A program made the position numbers and the translations under genes. Shown here piece by piece: positions 1 through 13,100 of a DNA stretch of 53,659 nt. This DNA is from Ministeria vibrans ATCC 50519 (lineage: Eukaryota > Opisthokonta > Filasterea). Positions within the stretch are counted from its first letter, which is position 1. Each line of letters begins with the position of its first letter. Location: positions 1 through 53,659 of the forward strand of contig CALSCP010001092.1 of NCBI GenBank assembly GCA_943704425.1, given 5' to 3'. The notes beneath the pieces were generated by a model, which searched no databases, was not told where the DNA came from, and saw only the letters and a program-made list of their open reading frames with translations.

Positions 1-100
<100 letters not shown>

Positions 101-129
101 AGTATTGCTATTGCGTTGTTGCACGAAAT

Positions 130-623
130 TCAAGCTATTCTTACGTTGAGAAACACTTGTTGACCAAAGAGAGAAAACGATATGTCCAGAATCGAGTTTA
201 ACATTAAGATGATGGTGACGACAAGGAACACCAGGATGGTGCGGCGCATCGAGCGCCAAGTGCCTGTTTCTGACATAAGGGCGAATGCTGGCCGCAAAAT
301 TGACAAGAGCTCTTTCACATTGGTGAATCGGCTCTCCAGCATATCCCACACACGTCCAACAATCCTTGAAAAAGACACGCGTACGTTGATAAAAAATAAC
401 AATAATTATATAAAAATAATAACTTTCTTATGAGAGGACAATCAGCGCTTTCTCCGACGTTGTGTAGACTTTGCTTACCTCGAGAGGAACAGAACCAGAC
501 ACACATAAAAAGCGATGCAAGACATCAACAAAAGGCCCATGTGAAGACCAAGAAGAAGCCATTCGTTAGAGTCGAGAAAGACAATGGGGCAGAGGGCGGC
601 CTTAAGACTGAACAGAATTTGAC
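130..623 (-). CDS. 3' end of a multi-pass membrane protein, family not recognised
   Basis: Two exons can be joined on the minus strand: 623-479 and 364-130. They are separated by a GT-AG intron with donor GTAAGC after 479 and acceptor CAAG before 364, and the joined codon is AG|G. The product is very hydrophobic. One membrane segment lies in the upstream exon, rich in Leu with a central Gly-Leu-His-Met. A second lies near the C-terminus (ILVFLVVTIILML). An amphipathic stretch with Arg, Trp and Lys lies between them. The stop is at 130. Upstream exons are needed, because the exon at 623 begins after a CA-repeat acceptor, but I could not place them in 640-1190. The gene lies downstream of the giant gene on the same strand. 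No function is assigned. Confidence 0.55.
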
Positions 624-1191
624 CTGTGTGTGTGTGTGTGTGTTTTCAAAACGACGGAGAAAAGAGGAAAAAAAAAAAAAAAAAAAAAACCAAACGTCGT
701 TTTCAAAGAGAGCACTATTGAGGCAAATGACGGCGGCAAAGAACACATTCACGTGGTAGTGGTAACTGTTGCGGCGACAGCGTCGACTTACACTCAAGCA
801 AAAAAATCTCACAAGGGAATTTTTTTTTGACGAAATATTTTTTAGACACGTTGAGGCACTGACATTCCAAGCGAGCAGGATAGGAACACTTTGAACGGTG
901 CGTGTTGTTAATATGCGACGATGGGCGAAGATTCTCAGGCATGGGGGGGCGAAGGGATGGGCAAAACAGAAGAAAAACACAGTCAGCGAAACGAACCGGT
1001 CACGGACGCGTTCTCTTCTGATGCGAGAATGGTTGGGTTGCAACTCAGGCCCAAGATGAATGGATCACTATCAGAGGACATGATACACCGAATAGACAAA
1101 AAAAAGGTTTTTTTATTCTGCCACTCATTGACGTGTGATTTTTTTAGAATGACATTGATTAAAATAATATTTTTTTTTCCACTTTTTATTC
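624..1191. other. Intergenic or intronic stretch with no resolved gene
   Basis: This holds a TG dinucleotide run (about 626-642), a poly-A run (about 668-690) that would be poly-T on the minus strand, and several AT-rich tracts. Open frames on the minus strand exist (for example around 715-942), but none joins convincingly to the membrane-protein exons. Upstream exons of that gene and the 3' UTR of the giant gene probably both lie here. Confidence 0.5.
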
Positions 1192-4100
1192 TCACTCTGT
1201 TGTACTGGCCAACCTGGCTCTTTTACTATTCACCACTTCCCTTAGCATCTCGGAGGCACTCGTTGGAGCATCCCAGTGCAATTGACGTTCGCAGCTCAGC
1301 CGGACGAGAGCCTGCTCGGCGACAGTGGAAGGAGCCTGCTCGGCGTCAGTGGAAGGAGCCTGCTCGGCGTCAGTGGAAGGAGCCTGCTCGGCGTCAGTGG
1401 AAGGAGCCTGCTCGGCGACAGTGGAATCACCCAGTCGCTGCACCACAGCCTCCAGATGCTGCACCGAGTCACTCTTTTCAACATATTCCAACACAAGGCG
1501 CGCCAAATCGGCAACACCCTTCAATTCCTCTACAAGTAAATAAACATGAGAAAAGAATAAAAAATTCCCCCATGACGAAAATCGTACCATCAAGTTTATC
1601 ACAGGTCCAGCGTTGCTCCTCATCACACGGCTGAAAGGCGGGCGCCATTGCCTTACGCTTCTCAATGAGCTTGGTGCGGAAGAAAGAGTTGTCCGCCACA
1701 CCATCCATTGGCGCCGGCATCATCAATAGCGGCAGACCAGCCGCAGAGATGGACCGTTCGAGGGCCGGCTGAAACAGCTTCAGGATGAACTCGTCGCCGG
1801 CGGCGTGTGGGAAGTCCATCAGGGCCGTCTGCACCAGTTTTAGTTGCCACTCTTCGCTCAAATGTGTCATGCACGTTGCAATCAGCGAGCTCACAACTGT
1901 AGAGGAATATTAATTAGAAAAAAAAAAAAAACATGAGGGAGAAAGAATAACAAGAATTAACAACACTTCTTACAGCGGTGAATGGTCTCCGTGGAGAAGG
2001 TCATAAGGGCTGGAATAAGAAGATCAAAGCTTCCCAGAGCGTTAAGTTCGCTAACGGTCGCACAGCCGGTAAAAAGACGGCGAAGGGTCTGCACAGTGGG
2101 CGCCCAGTCATTGGCCGATGCGCCGATCACTGTTTCTGAGCACGTGAGCACCAATGCTGCAGACCACGACAACCCAGAGTTTGTATCAAGATCTCGTTGA
2201 GACTGTTCTTTAAGCAATGCATAGCCTGCAAAGTTGTTGCTAAACAGCATGGGGAGCATGGTGTCGCGTCGACGCGCATCGCCACACATCACCAAACGCT
2301 CAGCGGTTGCCCATACGTCGCGAGCAAGGGTCTGGCTAAGATCTTGCAGAGGAGCATTGGCATTGCGTGCAAGGCGCAACGTCATAGGCGCATGGCTAGC
2401 TGCCCACACAAAAAACTCGTCGAGGGCCAAATTGCCATAGGGCGCGTACGCCTCAAGCTTAAACGTCTTATTGTTCTTGCGTAGGCTCACGAGAGCGGAT
2501 TGATCGAGCTTGAGAAGATCGCCATCAAAGAGACCAGCGGAGCGACGACACGCGCGCTTCACATTCTCGTCGGTCAGCAACACACCCTTGAAGCAGTAAA
2601 AGTGCCAGGCGGCCGTGAAGAAGAGGTCGTCGCGGTCGCGGAAGTTGGGCTGACTGTGGAAGCGCTTCATGACAGCGGCGCAAAAATCGGGCGAGTGGGT
2701 CGCGTCAAGCAGCATCACAAGGTTACGAGGCGTCACAAGTGACAGGGCACGCGGGTACTCTCTGACAAGCTGCTCAAAGGCGCTGTGATCCGTAACCGGA
2801 TCCTCCTTCCACTTGCTGCGGAGACCCTCGTCGTCGAGTGCTAGACCGTAGATGACCTTGAGACGCAGTGTGTGCAGGTCGCGTGCCGACACGGTGTCGC
2901 TCACCAACTGGTACGTGTGCACTCGGTCCAGATAGGCAAGACCTTCAATCTCGTGCCTTGATGGCTTGGTACCCGTCGGCATCATGTAGGGAAACTGGTG
3001 CGGTACCTCGATGTAAGAGAAGCGCGAGAAGCTCGCAAGGCACTCAGACACCTGCTCGTGCAGCAGCGTCTCGTCAATGACGTTGTCACGGTCTCCTTCA
3101 ATGTGGGCCGCGCCGAAGCGACACATGTACACCAGGTAAATGGCAATCTTTGAGGGCGGATTGAGGCGATGCATGAGGTCACCATTGGGCAGCAGTTCGT
3201 TGGAGGTCGACCAAAGCAACTCGTTGAAGGTCATGCTGCGTCCAGGGTTGTGCATGTCGTTGAGTGCCGCGTTGACCAACAGAAGTGAGGGAGGCAGCTG
3301 CGACACAGGCTGGTTTTGGGGACACAAACGACCCACATACGAGGCGGCGTATCTCTTGATGTCGCCCGCAAAGTTCTGTAGAATCTTGTGCACCACATGA
3401 TAGACGGCATCGACAAGGTCGCGAATGAACTCGTGACTTGTCGACTGGAACTTGCGGTGAATCTCGTGTACAAGCGCATTCTTGTTGGTCTCCAGGTCGA
3501 GCACACCACCGCTGCCAATGGTGCGAATGAGCTCATCAAGGAAGCGCCACGAGAGGGTGTTCTCACCCAGTAGCGATCGCAGAACCACCACGAGCACATG
3601 AAGGTAGACGTGCGCCGAGTCGCCCTGGTGCTCCCGCAGACGCTCCACAATGCTCTCAAGGTCGCCCTGGCACATCAACACAGCACACCTATCCTCATCG
3701 CCAACGACGTGTTCTTGGATGATGTCGAGCATCGTCTGGTCGTACCGATTGCCCACCATCAGCAGAAACATGCTCTGGTCGCGCACCAGCTTGCAGATGC
3801 GCACGAGCGCCGCACGATCGACATAGTGACACTCATCGAGAATGAGCACTTGGGGTAAAGCCCGCTCGTGATCCCTGGGCGGTCGCAGCAAATCCTGGGG
3901 AGCCATTTGGACAAGATCCTCCGAGCTGCCATCGAGAACTTGCGTGAAAAATCTTCTGTTGCGCTCAAAGTCTTGCACGGCCACCGACTTGCCCACACCG
4001 GGCGGGCCAATAAACAGACGAACTTTGACCTGGTGAACTTGAATCGTCAACAACCGGAGCGACTCTTCACGCCATGTATGCGTCACCAGGTACTTGGTCT

Positions 4101-7100
4101 CGACGGGACGCACGTCACACAGCTGTTGGACGGTCCAGCGTTCGAGGCCACTTGCCTGTTGCAACGGCGAGCTCGAGCCCTGGTGCATGCCAAAAGGTCT
4201 TACCGAGTGTACAATGAGTCGCTCGTTGAGTTCGGGCGCACGGAAGGGTGTCTGCAATCCCTCAAAGATGATCGTCACCCACGGCTGTCGCTTGGTTCGC
4301 TCGCAACACCACTTGAGACTCAGGTCGGGATTGCTCAGCTTTGCTTCCATCACATAGACAAAGCACACTCCTCGATCAATGGCATCCTGTAGCTTCTGAA
4401 AGAGCGCCGCCGGCGTCGAGATGTGCGCTCCATTGATAATTTCGTACTGCACACCGTGACGCTCAAGCGCCCCCAACACGTTGAGCACACGGTCGACAAG
4501 ATGCACGCCAAACCAGTGACCGGCACGCGTGCTGATGGCCTGCAGGTCGGGCGACAGACAACACGCGTCCACCAGTGCATCCTTGGCGCGCATCACACTC
4601 TCGCCACCACGGCGCCAATATGCTCCGAGTGCCTGTGCAAACGATGCAATGATGAGAGACTGCTCGGGCGTGCCCTCAAAGGCATTTGTAGTGAGACTCT
4701 CGCCCGTGTCACTCGCCAAAATGCGCATCGCGCACTCAAGCACCTGGTACTTGAGATGCTTGGGCAGCGGACTCAGAATCATTTTGATAAACACCTCCTC
4801 AATCTCCTGCTCGGCGTTGGCACTGTTGCTTGACTCCGACACGGATGCGGGCCCAACATTTTGCTGCGCCGCCTCATCTGCCGCTGCCGCTGCCGCTGCC
4901 GCCTCGGTGAACAAAAAGTTGTCATCTTCGTCTGGAATGATGTTAAACACGTTGGTGGGGCGACGCGCATTGGCGTTGGGTTCTTCATCCGCGACAATAG
5001 GGTCGTCATGGGCTGCCTCTTGGCCATCAACTAAGTCGTGCGCTCCCAATTGTACCTGCGGTGCAACATGGATCATGGCCTCGCCAAAAACACGAGCCAC
5101 GGCGCCCAAGAGAACGCCAATGGGCTGACCGTGTGTGGACGAGTAGCGCAACGACCATTTGCTTGGCTTCAACATCTCCCAGTGTAGACGCGGCAGCCGT
5201 CGTTGGTCAGAGCCGCTTATGGCGTTCAGCGACAAGGCACGCGTTACGGAGCGTTGGTCGTGCCAGTATTCGGCGACGGCGCGTGTATTGGCACGGAAGA
5301 AGTCGTTGTGTAGTTTGGCCATGCCTTTGGCAAACTCACCGGAGAGCAGCGGATGGTCCTGGTAGACGCCTCGGAGCAAGTCGAGGACAATGGGGCTGTT
5401 GACACGCGAGAGACACTCCTCAAGTTTGTTCCATCGGGCCGGACCGTGATGCTCGCGCAGTCGCTTTATCCTCCCGTAGTTGTTGTCACACGGGTCTTCC
5501 AGCCAATCGATAACAGCCTGGCGCAGGTTCGAGGTCAATGGGGCAGCACGCTCATCACAAGCAATCGTCACAAGCACACCGCATATGTTGTCGGTAAAGT
5601 GGTTGCGCGACAGATTCATGCCTTTAAGTAAGTGAGTGAGACAGCAATGGCTGCGGTCGTGCGTCTGATGCGTATTTTCTTCACAACAAATAGGTCCCAA
5701 GCCACCGTCGTTGAGAGCCGACGTACCCGCATCGTAGCCCGCAAAGAGTGTTGTGATCATGTCGCTGGACTTGTCAGAAAAGGTGTCGAGAGCCCAGTCG
5801 ACGGGGACACGTACCACGTGCACCTCCCACACCTTGCTTCCTTTGACAAGCACCACACCGTCGCACACAAGCACCAGCCCCTCGTGCGCCTTCTCGCAGA
5901 AGAATAGCCAGCACATTTCGGACGAGACAAAGTTGCGTAAAATCTTGCTGCTGTTCAAGTTGGGACGGGATGCCGCCGACAGTTTGTGGTACGCGACGAT
6001 CTGGTTGTTTCCATACGCGTCGGCCGAGTGCACCTTCTCGAGCACAACGTTGGCAAGCGGCTTCAGCTGAATGGTCGTGTAGAGATGCCAGGGGTCGACA
6101 CGGATCATGCTGCGTGCGTCCACCACCGAGATTGCGTCCATGGTGTTTGCCATAGCCATCTGTGTTGGCCATGTAAAAATGCCGCCGGCCGCGTTGTCCA
6201 AGCGCGCCGGCGCCTCTCCTGCGTTTCGCTGCCGCAAAGGCGACCAGGCAGGCACATTGCCATTTGCCAAGTGAGGTGGGTTGGCAGCGTTTCCAGCGGC
6301 AGCGCGGGCAGGTGGCACTGTGGGCGCCTGTGTCCTCATGTTCTCCACGCGCCTCTTTTTTGCCTCCTCATTGAGCTTCAAAATTTCCGCCTTTGTGAGT
6401 TTGGGCGTGACTGTAGGGTCGGACAGACACGGCACGATAAACTGATGGACATACGGATCGTAGAAGCCGTCGGACAAATCAATCGCGTGCGCCATGCTGC
6501 GAGCGGTTGCAAACGTCATGGAGCCACCGGACAGGTGTACGATACAGTCGTCAGAGAGGAGTGTGCCCGACAGCGCGTTCTTCCAAAACTCACTCACCTG
6601 CTCAGCGTTCAACTCTATCAGAGGAAACCGCGAGAGATTCAATTCAATGAAGACTTTGCGCAGCGACAAGTACGGCAACATGTCGTCCAACATCAACACT
6701 GACGCCATGACATGAAAGAGAGCCGCAGAGAGCGTTTCGCACCTCATGCGTGCCTCGTCGGCGAACAGTTGCTCATGCGTCACAGTCTTGCCGTACAACT
6801 CCGACGGGAAGCGTGAGTGCACCTCAGCCTTGAAAGCCTCAAGGAAGCTCCGGAGGAAATCAAGTCCTTGCGGGCTGCCGGGCAGCGTAGGGGTTTTGTC
6901 GGCATACAGAAGAAACACAAAGAGAGTGGTAAACTCCTTGATGTACGCTCGAGGTGCGTCCAGATTGTACATGTAGCCTGGCTGGGCGGCGCGCGGGTCG
7001 TTTTCATCCTGAGCTAACTTGGACATCCACTCCTGTACGACGTTGACTGTTCTGGGTGGCTCGCCGTCGAGACTCATGGTCACCTCGGCGGGCTTGCGCG

Positions 7101-10100
7101 CTTCATAACACTCAAGGAGCACGTCGACAATTCCCTTGCCAATGCTCGAGGCAATCTTCAGCGCCGCATGTTGGTACTCGTCCGTGGCGGGGTCAAGACA
7201 GTCGTTTGAAATCTCGTTGGCAATGTCGGGGCTGGGGCAGATGGCGCGCAGACGCGCGAGCGTGTACAGAATTTCGTCGACCGAACGATCGCCACCGAAT
7301 CGCAATGGTGAGTGCTGCACCAGATGATTCACCAGCTGTGTCGGCAATAGGCGTTCACCATCGAGTTGTAGCTGGTCCGAGACGTGCTCAAGCTGGTCTT
7401 CAATCTCGCTCTCTGGCACCTTGAGCCACCCAGCAAGCACGTCAATTGTAATTCCAAACGAGATAAACCACATCACAATGAGACCAAAGGTGACGCGACC
7501 CGTGCTCACACACGAACCGTTTGGATTGTCCGGCACTTGGCTCGGTGGATCATCCGGTAACGTCTCCACGACAACCACCGGCTTGTGAATGGCTTCCTGG
7601 GCAAAATCTTCGACACGGATGCCTTCGGGAGTCGGGTCGGGCATGTGCTCGGGCGGGAGAAAGGTTTCCAAGTGCTCGAGCACTCTCTCCGCAAGGGCAT
7701 TACACTGATCATCCTGACCCACAATTGCAGCGTCATTGGGCACCACGTAGACGGTGTACTTGTAAAAGGTACAACGTTGTTGTGCGTTGCGAAATGCGTA
7801 CTCAGGAATGAGGACACCGGGCAAAATACCGCCTGTCTTGCGCTGCACAATACACTTGGCTTCGGCAACATCGGGGTGCGCGCAGGCGTACTTGGTGGGT
7901 TCGTCAAGGGCAAAGTAGGAACCGCTAAAACGTGAGTGAGTGACCGCATACTGAAGGTCCGCATTGAGTGGATGGATAGACTTGTGGAGGTGCTTGAGCG
8001 CAATCAGATTGGTGCGAATGGTCTGACGGTCGACGCACGAGGTGACGCTAAAGGGCACCAAAAGGTCCTCAACCATGCCGCGAGGACGAAAGAGCGCCTC
8101 TTCGTCGGGCACGGGCCAGCCACTGATGTCGTCCTTGATTGTCTGGAGTGCATCGGCCGGGAAGATATTCCACACAAATGCAATCTCGCGGTCAAAGTCG
8201 TTGCGACTATACGTCTGGGGCTTGTGAATGCAAAAGAGCTTGCGATCCGTTTCACTGGAGAGCCCGATGCGCTCGCGCTGGTCGGGAGTGAGACGATAAC
8301 GGTCGGCAAGACTGAGCTTGAGCGCATGCGACAGAGTATGCTGTGCGCCAAGCAGGAGAGCAAGTGAGTTTGCTGTTGTCACCTGATGACGCACGCATGT
8401 GACAAAGTCGATCGAGGGCATGCTACGCAACATGAAGAGATTGCAAAGGTCCGACTCGGAGGGATCAAGCTCCCAAAGGGGTCGGCGACACCAAAGAATG
8501 AGCGCAAGTGTGCGGTGGGTACCCGTGCAAAGACGCTGGTCTCTTGGCAGGGCATCAAGAACTGCCTGAAATCCAGATGAGGGTGACAGAATGGAAGCGA
8601 GCTGGTCCGCCACAATGCTGATGCGTACACGGTCAACGCCTTTCGATGCGTCGGCATACTTGTTGAGCAATTCGATCCCGAGCAGTGACATGCGCTCCAC
8701 GGGCGCATACCCAGCGTTAGGCTCGAGAAAGCTACGGAACGAATGCTCGCGCAGGACGCACACGACGCGTCCAATAGTGGGCACCGCATACTTGTTCAGA
8801 TTGAGCGGAAGCAATGCCAGCACAGTCTTTCCAGCGGGGGTGCTCAGGAACTTGTTAGCAAATTCAAAGTCGAGCGGAGCACCAGGTTGCACAAGCGTGA
8901 ACATGTTCACCAGTCTCTGCGTCACGGCCTTGTTGCTTCCAGATGAGGAGACATGAGCAAGCCAGTACTCATGGGAGAGGGAAACCAGAGCACTGAGTGC
9001 GTGAATGTGGGCAAGTTTGCAACATTGTTGCAAGAGGCGCGCCAGGGCGTCAGCTGAAAGCGATGCAAAGCACGTCCAGAAGGAACCTGAAAAGAGGGTT
9101 TCACGCGGACTGGTGCTGCTAAGGGTGCGCGACTGGGTGAGCGCCTGAGCGAGTGTGCTGATGGCGTTGTCATCTGACGACGAAGCTATCTTGTCCAGGC
9201 GGGCACCGAGCTCGCTGGTGCTTGCAGACGGGCGCGAGAGCCAGGCAAGAAACCCAATAAAAGGGTGTGCAATGACGCGCTTGTCGAGGGCGGAGATGTT
9301 CGTACCGGATGACACGACGCACATGAGAAAGTCAACAAAGGCAGAGCCGAGCACGTCGGGTTTGGCCGAGGGGCCCGGCAGCAGCGAGAGCAGGTTGCTT
9401 CCCTGCGAGAAACGGTCGACAAAGTGCGGCTGTTTGAGCAGCATGTTGACTTTTTCGCCAGAGGAACCAGTGTGGTTGTCGAGGCCAACAACAACGCTGA
9501 GCACCGACTGCGCAATGACATCGAAGTCGCGCAGACGAATGTTGCGTTCAAGGAGCAACCGAAGGTCGACAGGAGTGAGGACAAGTGCGCAACGGAGGTG
9601 CTCCGGCAAGTGCGGGGCGATTTCGTTGGTTTCGATGCACAGACGCAGCAGAGCAAGGTGATCCTGCAGGTGGGAATCCACAAGATTTGCGTCTTTGATG
9701 AGCGGATGGTTGAGCTGCTCGGCGAGACGCAAAAAGTTGCTGTTGTGAATCTGTTCGGGCGAGAGATTGGCGAGTAATTCAAAGAGATGCGGCACGGGGA
9801 TGAGACTGATGAGTTTGAGGGGGTGCGCTGTGATGGCGAGCGCCTCGAGAAGCCGGTCAAGCGACACGGGAAACTCGGGTGCGCTGCTAATGAGACGCGC
9901 AGGCAGCTCACCGCCATTGACGAGCTCCTGCATGATGAATTCGTCGACGGTGAAGGTGGAGTCGAACGAAGGCTCGAGGTAATACGGACCATTGCCAGCG
10001 TTGAGGCCTACACCGGCACCGTTGCCCTCGCCCATCTCAAGAATGGTGAGCAGACAGGGGCTCAGACGGTTACCTTCGGGTAAGCGCGGGAGCAGCGACG

Positions 10101-13100
10101 TTTCCAGAGGAGCAGTACTCGTCAAGTTCCACACGTAGGTAAGGTAGTCGGCGGCGCGTGAGGACTGATTGGAAAACTGCGCGGCGGGGTACACGGCCCA
10201 GAAGTCACGGAAGGTCAGGAGGGGCACGGCGGCGCTGGCGCCCATTGCGACAATTGCCGCAACCAAGTTAACTTGGGAGAGTATGGAGGGGTCGTTTACG
10301 TTGTCAATATTCTGCGCCTGGACGGCCCTGATAAAAGCCTCGACGGAGATGCTGGAGCACTCACTGGCGCCATACTCAAATAAGTGATTGGCCAGTGTCT
10401 GGGGGTTGGCCTGAAGAAGCGCCACGAGAATGGGGTCCTCGGCGAGCACATCGTAGGTGGCGACACCCACAAGACAGAGAGCGGAGACAAGGGTGATGGG
10501 AGCATGAAGAGCTGCTATGAGGCTGGTACGGTCGGGATTTCGAGAGAGTAGCTCTTCCACCTCGTTCGAGTGATGACGGCCTGCAAAGGGCAGGCTGAGG
10601 AGGTAATCGGCAAGCCAGGCGGTGGCAGCCGGGGCGTCGACGGAGGCGTGAATGATCTCGTCGTTACCGTTGAGTTTGACGTCGGTGGGGTAGACGCGTT
10701 GCTGTACTAGAACGAGTCGAATGCCGTTGCGTGCGCAAATATCAACAAGCTGCGCCTTCTCGTAGCTGACAAACGAGTCGCTGTGGAGCACGGTGACGCA
10801 CTTGTCATCACTCGTGAGAGCCGAGTCAATGATGCCACGCACTGCGGCATTGGCAACAATGAGTTGGAGCTGGCGGCGATTCAAGGCGGAGCTAAAGTCG
10901 AAGACGGCGCTGCGGAAGCCGCTGGCAGCCAGCATGTGGCTTACAACAGCCACATTCTGCGTGCAGACAATGGCAAGGGCCCCACGACCGACACGGTTGT
11001 TGCTGCGATCCAACGCCTCGCGGATGGTGGCAATCCATTTGGTCTGACGCTTCTGAGCGTGCGTCTCAAGCATTGTCTGGCTCTTCCTGAGTTCTTGGAA
11101 GGCACGATTCGGAGTGAAATTGGCACTCATCCAAATGATATTGGCGAATGCGGTGAACCCGGCGGCGGCGGACACCACCTCGCTGGCAGCGGCAATGGCG
11201 GGGATATTAGGGTCGCGCATGATGAGGTCGGCAACACCACGGGCGTTGCGAATGAGGCGACTCACGGCCGGATTGTTGACAGTAATGAGACGGAGGTTGG
11301 GCGCGCTGCGAATGGTCTCGATGAGGGCGTCAAACTGTGTGTTGGACAAGTCGGCTTCGATGTACACAAAGAAGACAAAGAGGGCGACATCTTGAGCACG
11401 CTGGCGCATGTGTGCTAGGAGAGCGTCAAAGTTTTGGGCGGTGACGGTGCACTTGGCCGTGCCAAGCGAGAGGGGCTCCTCCACAGAGTCAATGGTATTC
11501 ATAATGAACGAGAGGTTGTTGTCGGCGGGATCGGCAAGGAGAATGGCACTCTGAGGGGTCCCGTCGTTGCCACTGTGAACCAACAAATTACGCAGGGTTG
11601 TCGTGTCACCAATCGCTCGATCGAGTTGCTCTCTAAGTTGCCCGAGAAACTCGGTGAGTAAGGGTCTCATGGGACGAAGCTTCATGAGAGGAACGCTGAC
11701 GTGCGTGGCGAGCTCACGAAAAAGACCGGTGTGGGCAATATCAAGGGCTCTACCAGCGGCATTTCTTGCGTGTTGCAGCACAAAGTCGGCTGCGTTTACA
11801 AGCGTGTCGGCGGACTCTTGGAGATGATGGAGAGTCAGGAGGCCCTCACGGATGCTGTCACACGTGTTCGCCACAGCCGGGTCAATACCCTGCCTGGGGC
11901 CTTTGAGGTAAAGAAGGCCAAGGCGCATGAAGGGCCGGCGAGAGTCGCCAGGGGAGTCAGGCATGTAGCAGATTTTGCGGGCACCCGGTAGGAGAGTGAG
12001 GGGCGAATCGCGGAGGGCGATGGGGTTGTCGGGCCTCGCCTGGTCGATAAAGCAACTCTCGTGAAAGATGTCGTAGCGCACGGGGATGTTGCGGTCGCCG
12101 AGGAGTTGGTCGTGGGCAATGCTGACGTCCAAGAGGATTGTTTTGATGTCGGCCTTGAGAAAGAGCATGGCAATGTCGTGTTGGCCGTTGAGGACGCGCT
12201 GAAGAATGAGCGCACCCGCGCCATTGAGGTCGGGCACAACGGAGCAGGGGACGTCGGCAAAGATGCCCACTTCGACGATGATGTCGTTGGTGCCAGGGAT
12301 GGGCCTTCGGTGCACGGCAATAAGGGTGGGATCGATGACACGGACGACCGAAGTAGATGGGGTTGGTGTAAGGGCGCGTGCGACGAACAGTTCGAGGACA
12401 ACTTTGGGTGTGATCTCCAGCGAATTGGGGAGATTGGCGTCCTTGCGAATCTCACGCACCTCGGCCGCTGCTTTGATTGCCGCTTTGACCCGGGCAGTAA
12501 TCTGGGGTACTCTTCCTTCAATCCTTTTGATGCGTTCAGCCTCGTCGGGCGAAACAAAGGAATACTTGACGAATTCAGCGTAGCGGGTGAGGAAGGCGGT
12601 CTGTTGAGTGCTGGTGATCGTTGCGTCAATATCCGTGACGGGAGGCAGATCGTGGACAAGGTTGTTGGTGCGCAGTGCAAGATGCACCTGATCAATGATG
12701 TTGCGCAAGACGACACGCTTTTTGTCGGCGCGCATGGTCATGGAGAAGCCGAGTGTAAGCGAGACACGGTCGAAGAGCAGCCGAGACATGTGATTGACAA
12801 TGTCGGCGCCAAGGAACTCGTCGGAGCCGCACTCTTCGATGACACGCTGGCACAAGTCAACACCCATGAGAAGTTGTAGTGTGGTGAGCATGATATTCCT
12901 CATAATGGGTGCCTGGCCAAACATTTGAGGTCGCAGACGGCGCATCAGAGTCGCGACAAAAGCCACTGCGTTTGGTGAGCGGTCCAGGCCGAGGGCGCAC
13001 TTGACGTCGTCAGGCAGTAGGTTTTGGATCGTCTCACACGATTGTTCATCAAGCGAGTCGTCTGGTGAGCAGCTCACAATTGTGTTGAAAAGTGTCGCGT

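Noticed and set aside
1308-1427. CRISPR-like array
   Set aside because: The 24-bp units are contiguous without spacers and are translated in frame, so this is a coding minisatellite.
3084-5000. Assignment of the giant proteins to RNF213 or midasin
   Set aside because: RNF213 should show a RING finger and a Gly-Ser-rich Walker A, and midasin six AAA modules; neither is seen. The resemblance is limited to size, one P-loop and, in one copy, a MIDAS.
12061-12879. 272-codon open frame on the plus strand
   Set aside because: It lies entirely antisense to the first giant gene. GC-rich third positions suppress stop codons on the opposite strand, giving many such frames here; none has domain-like features or splice logic.
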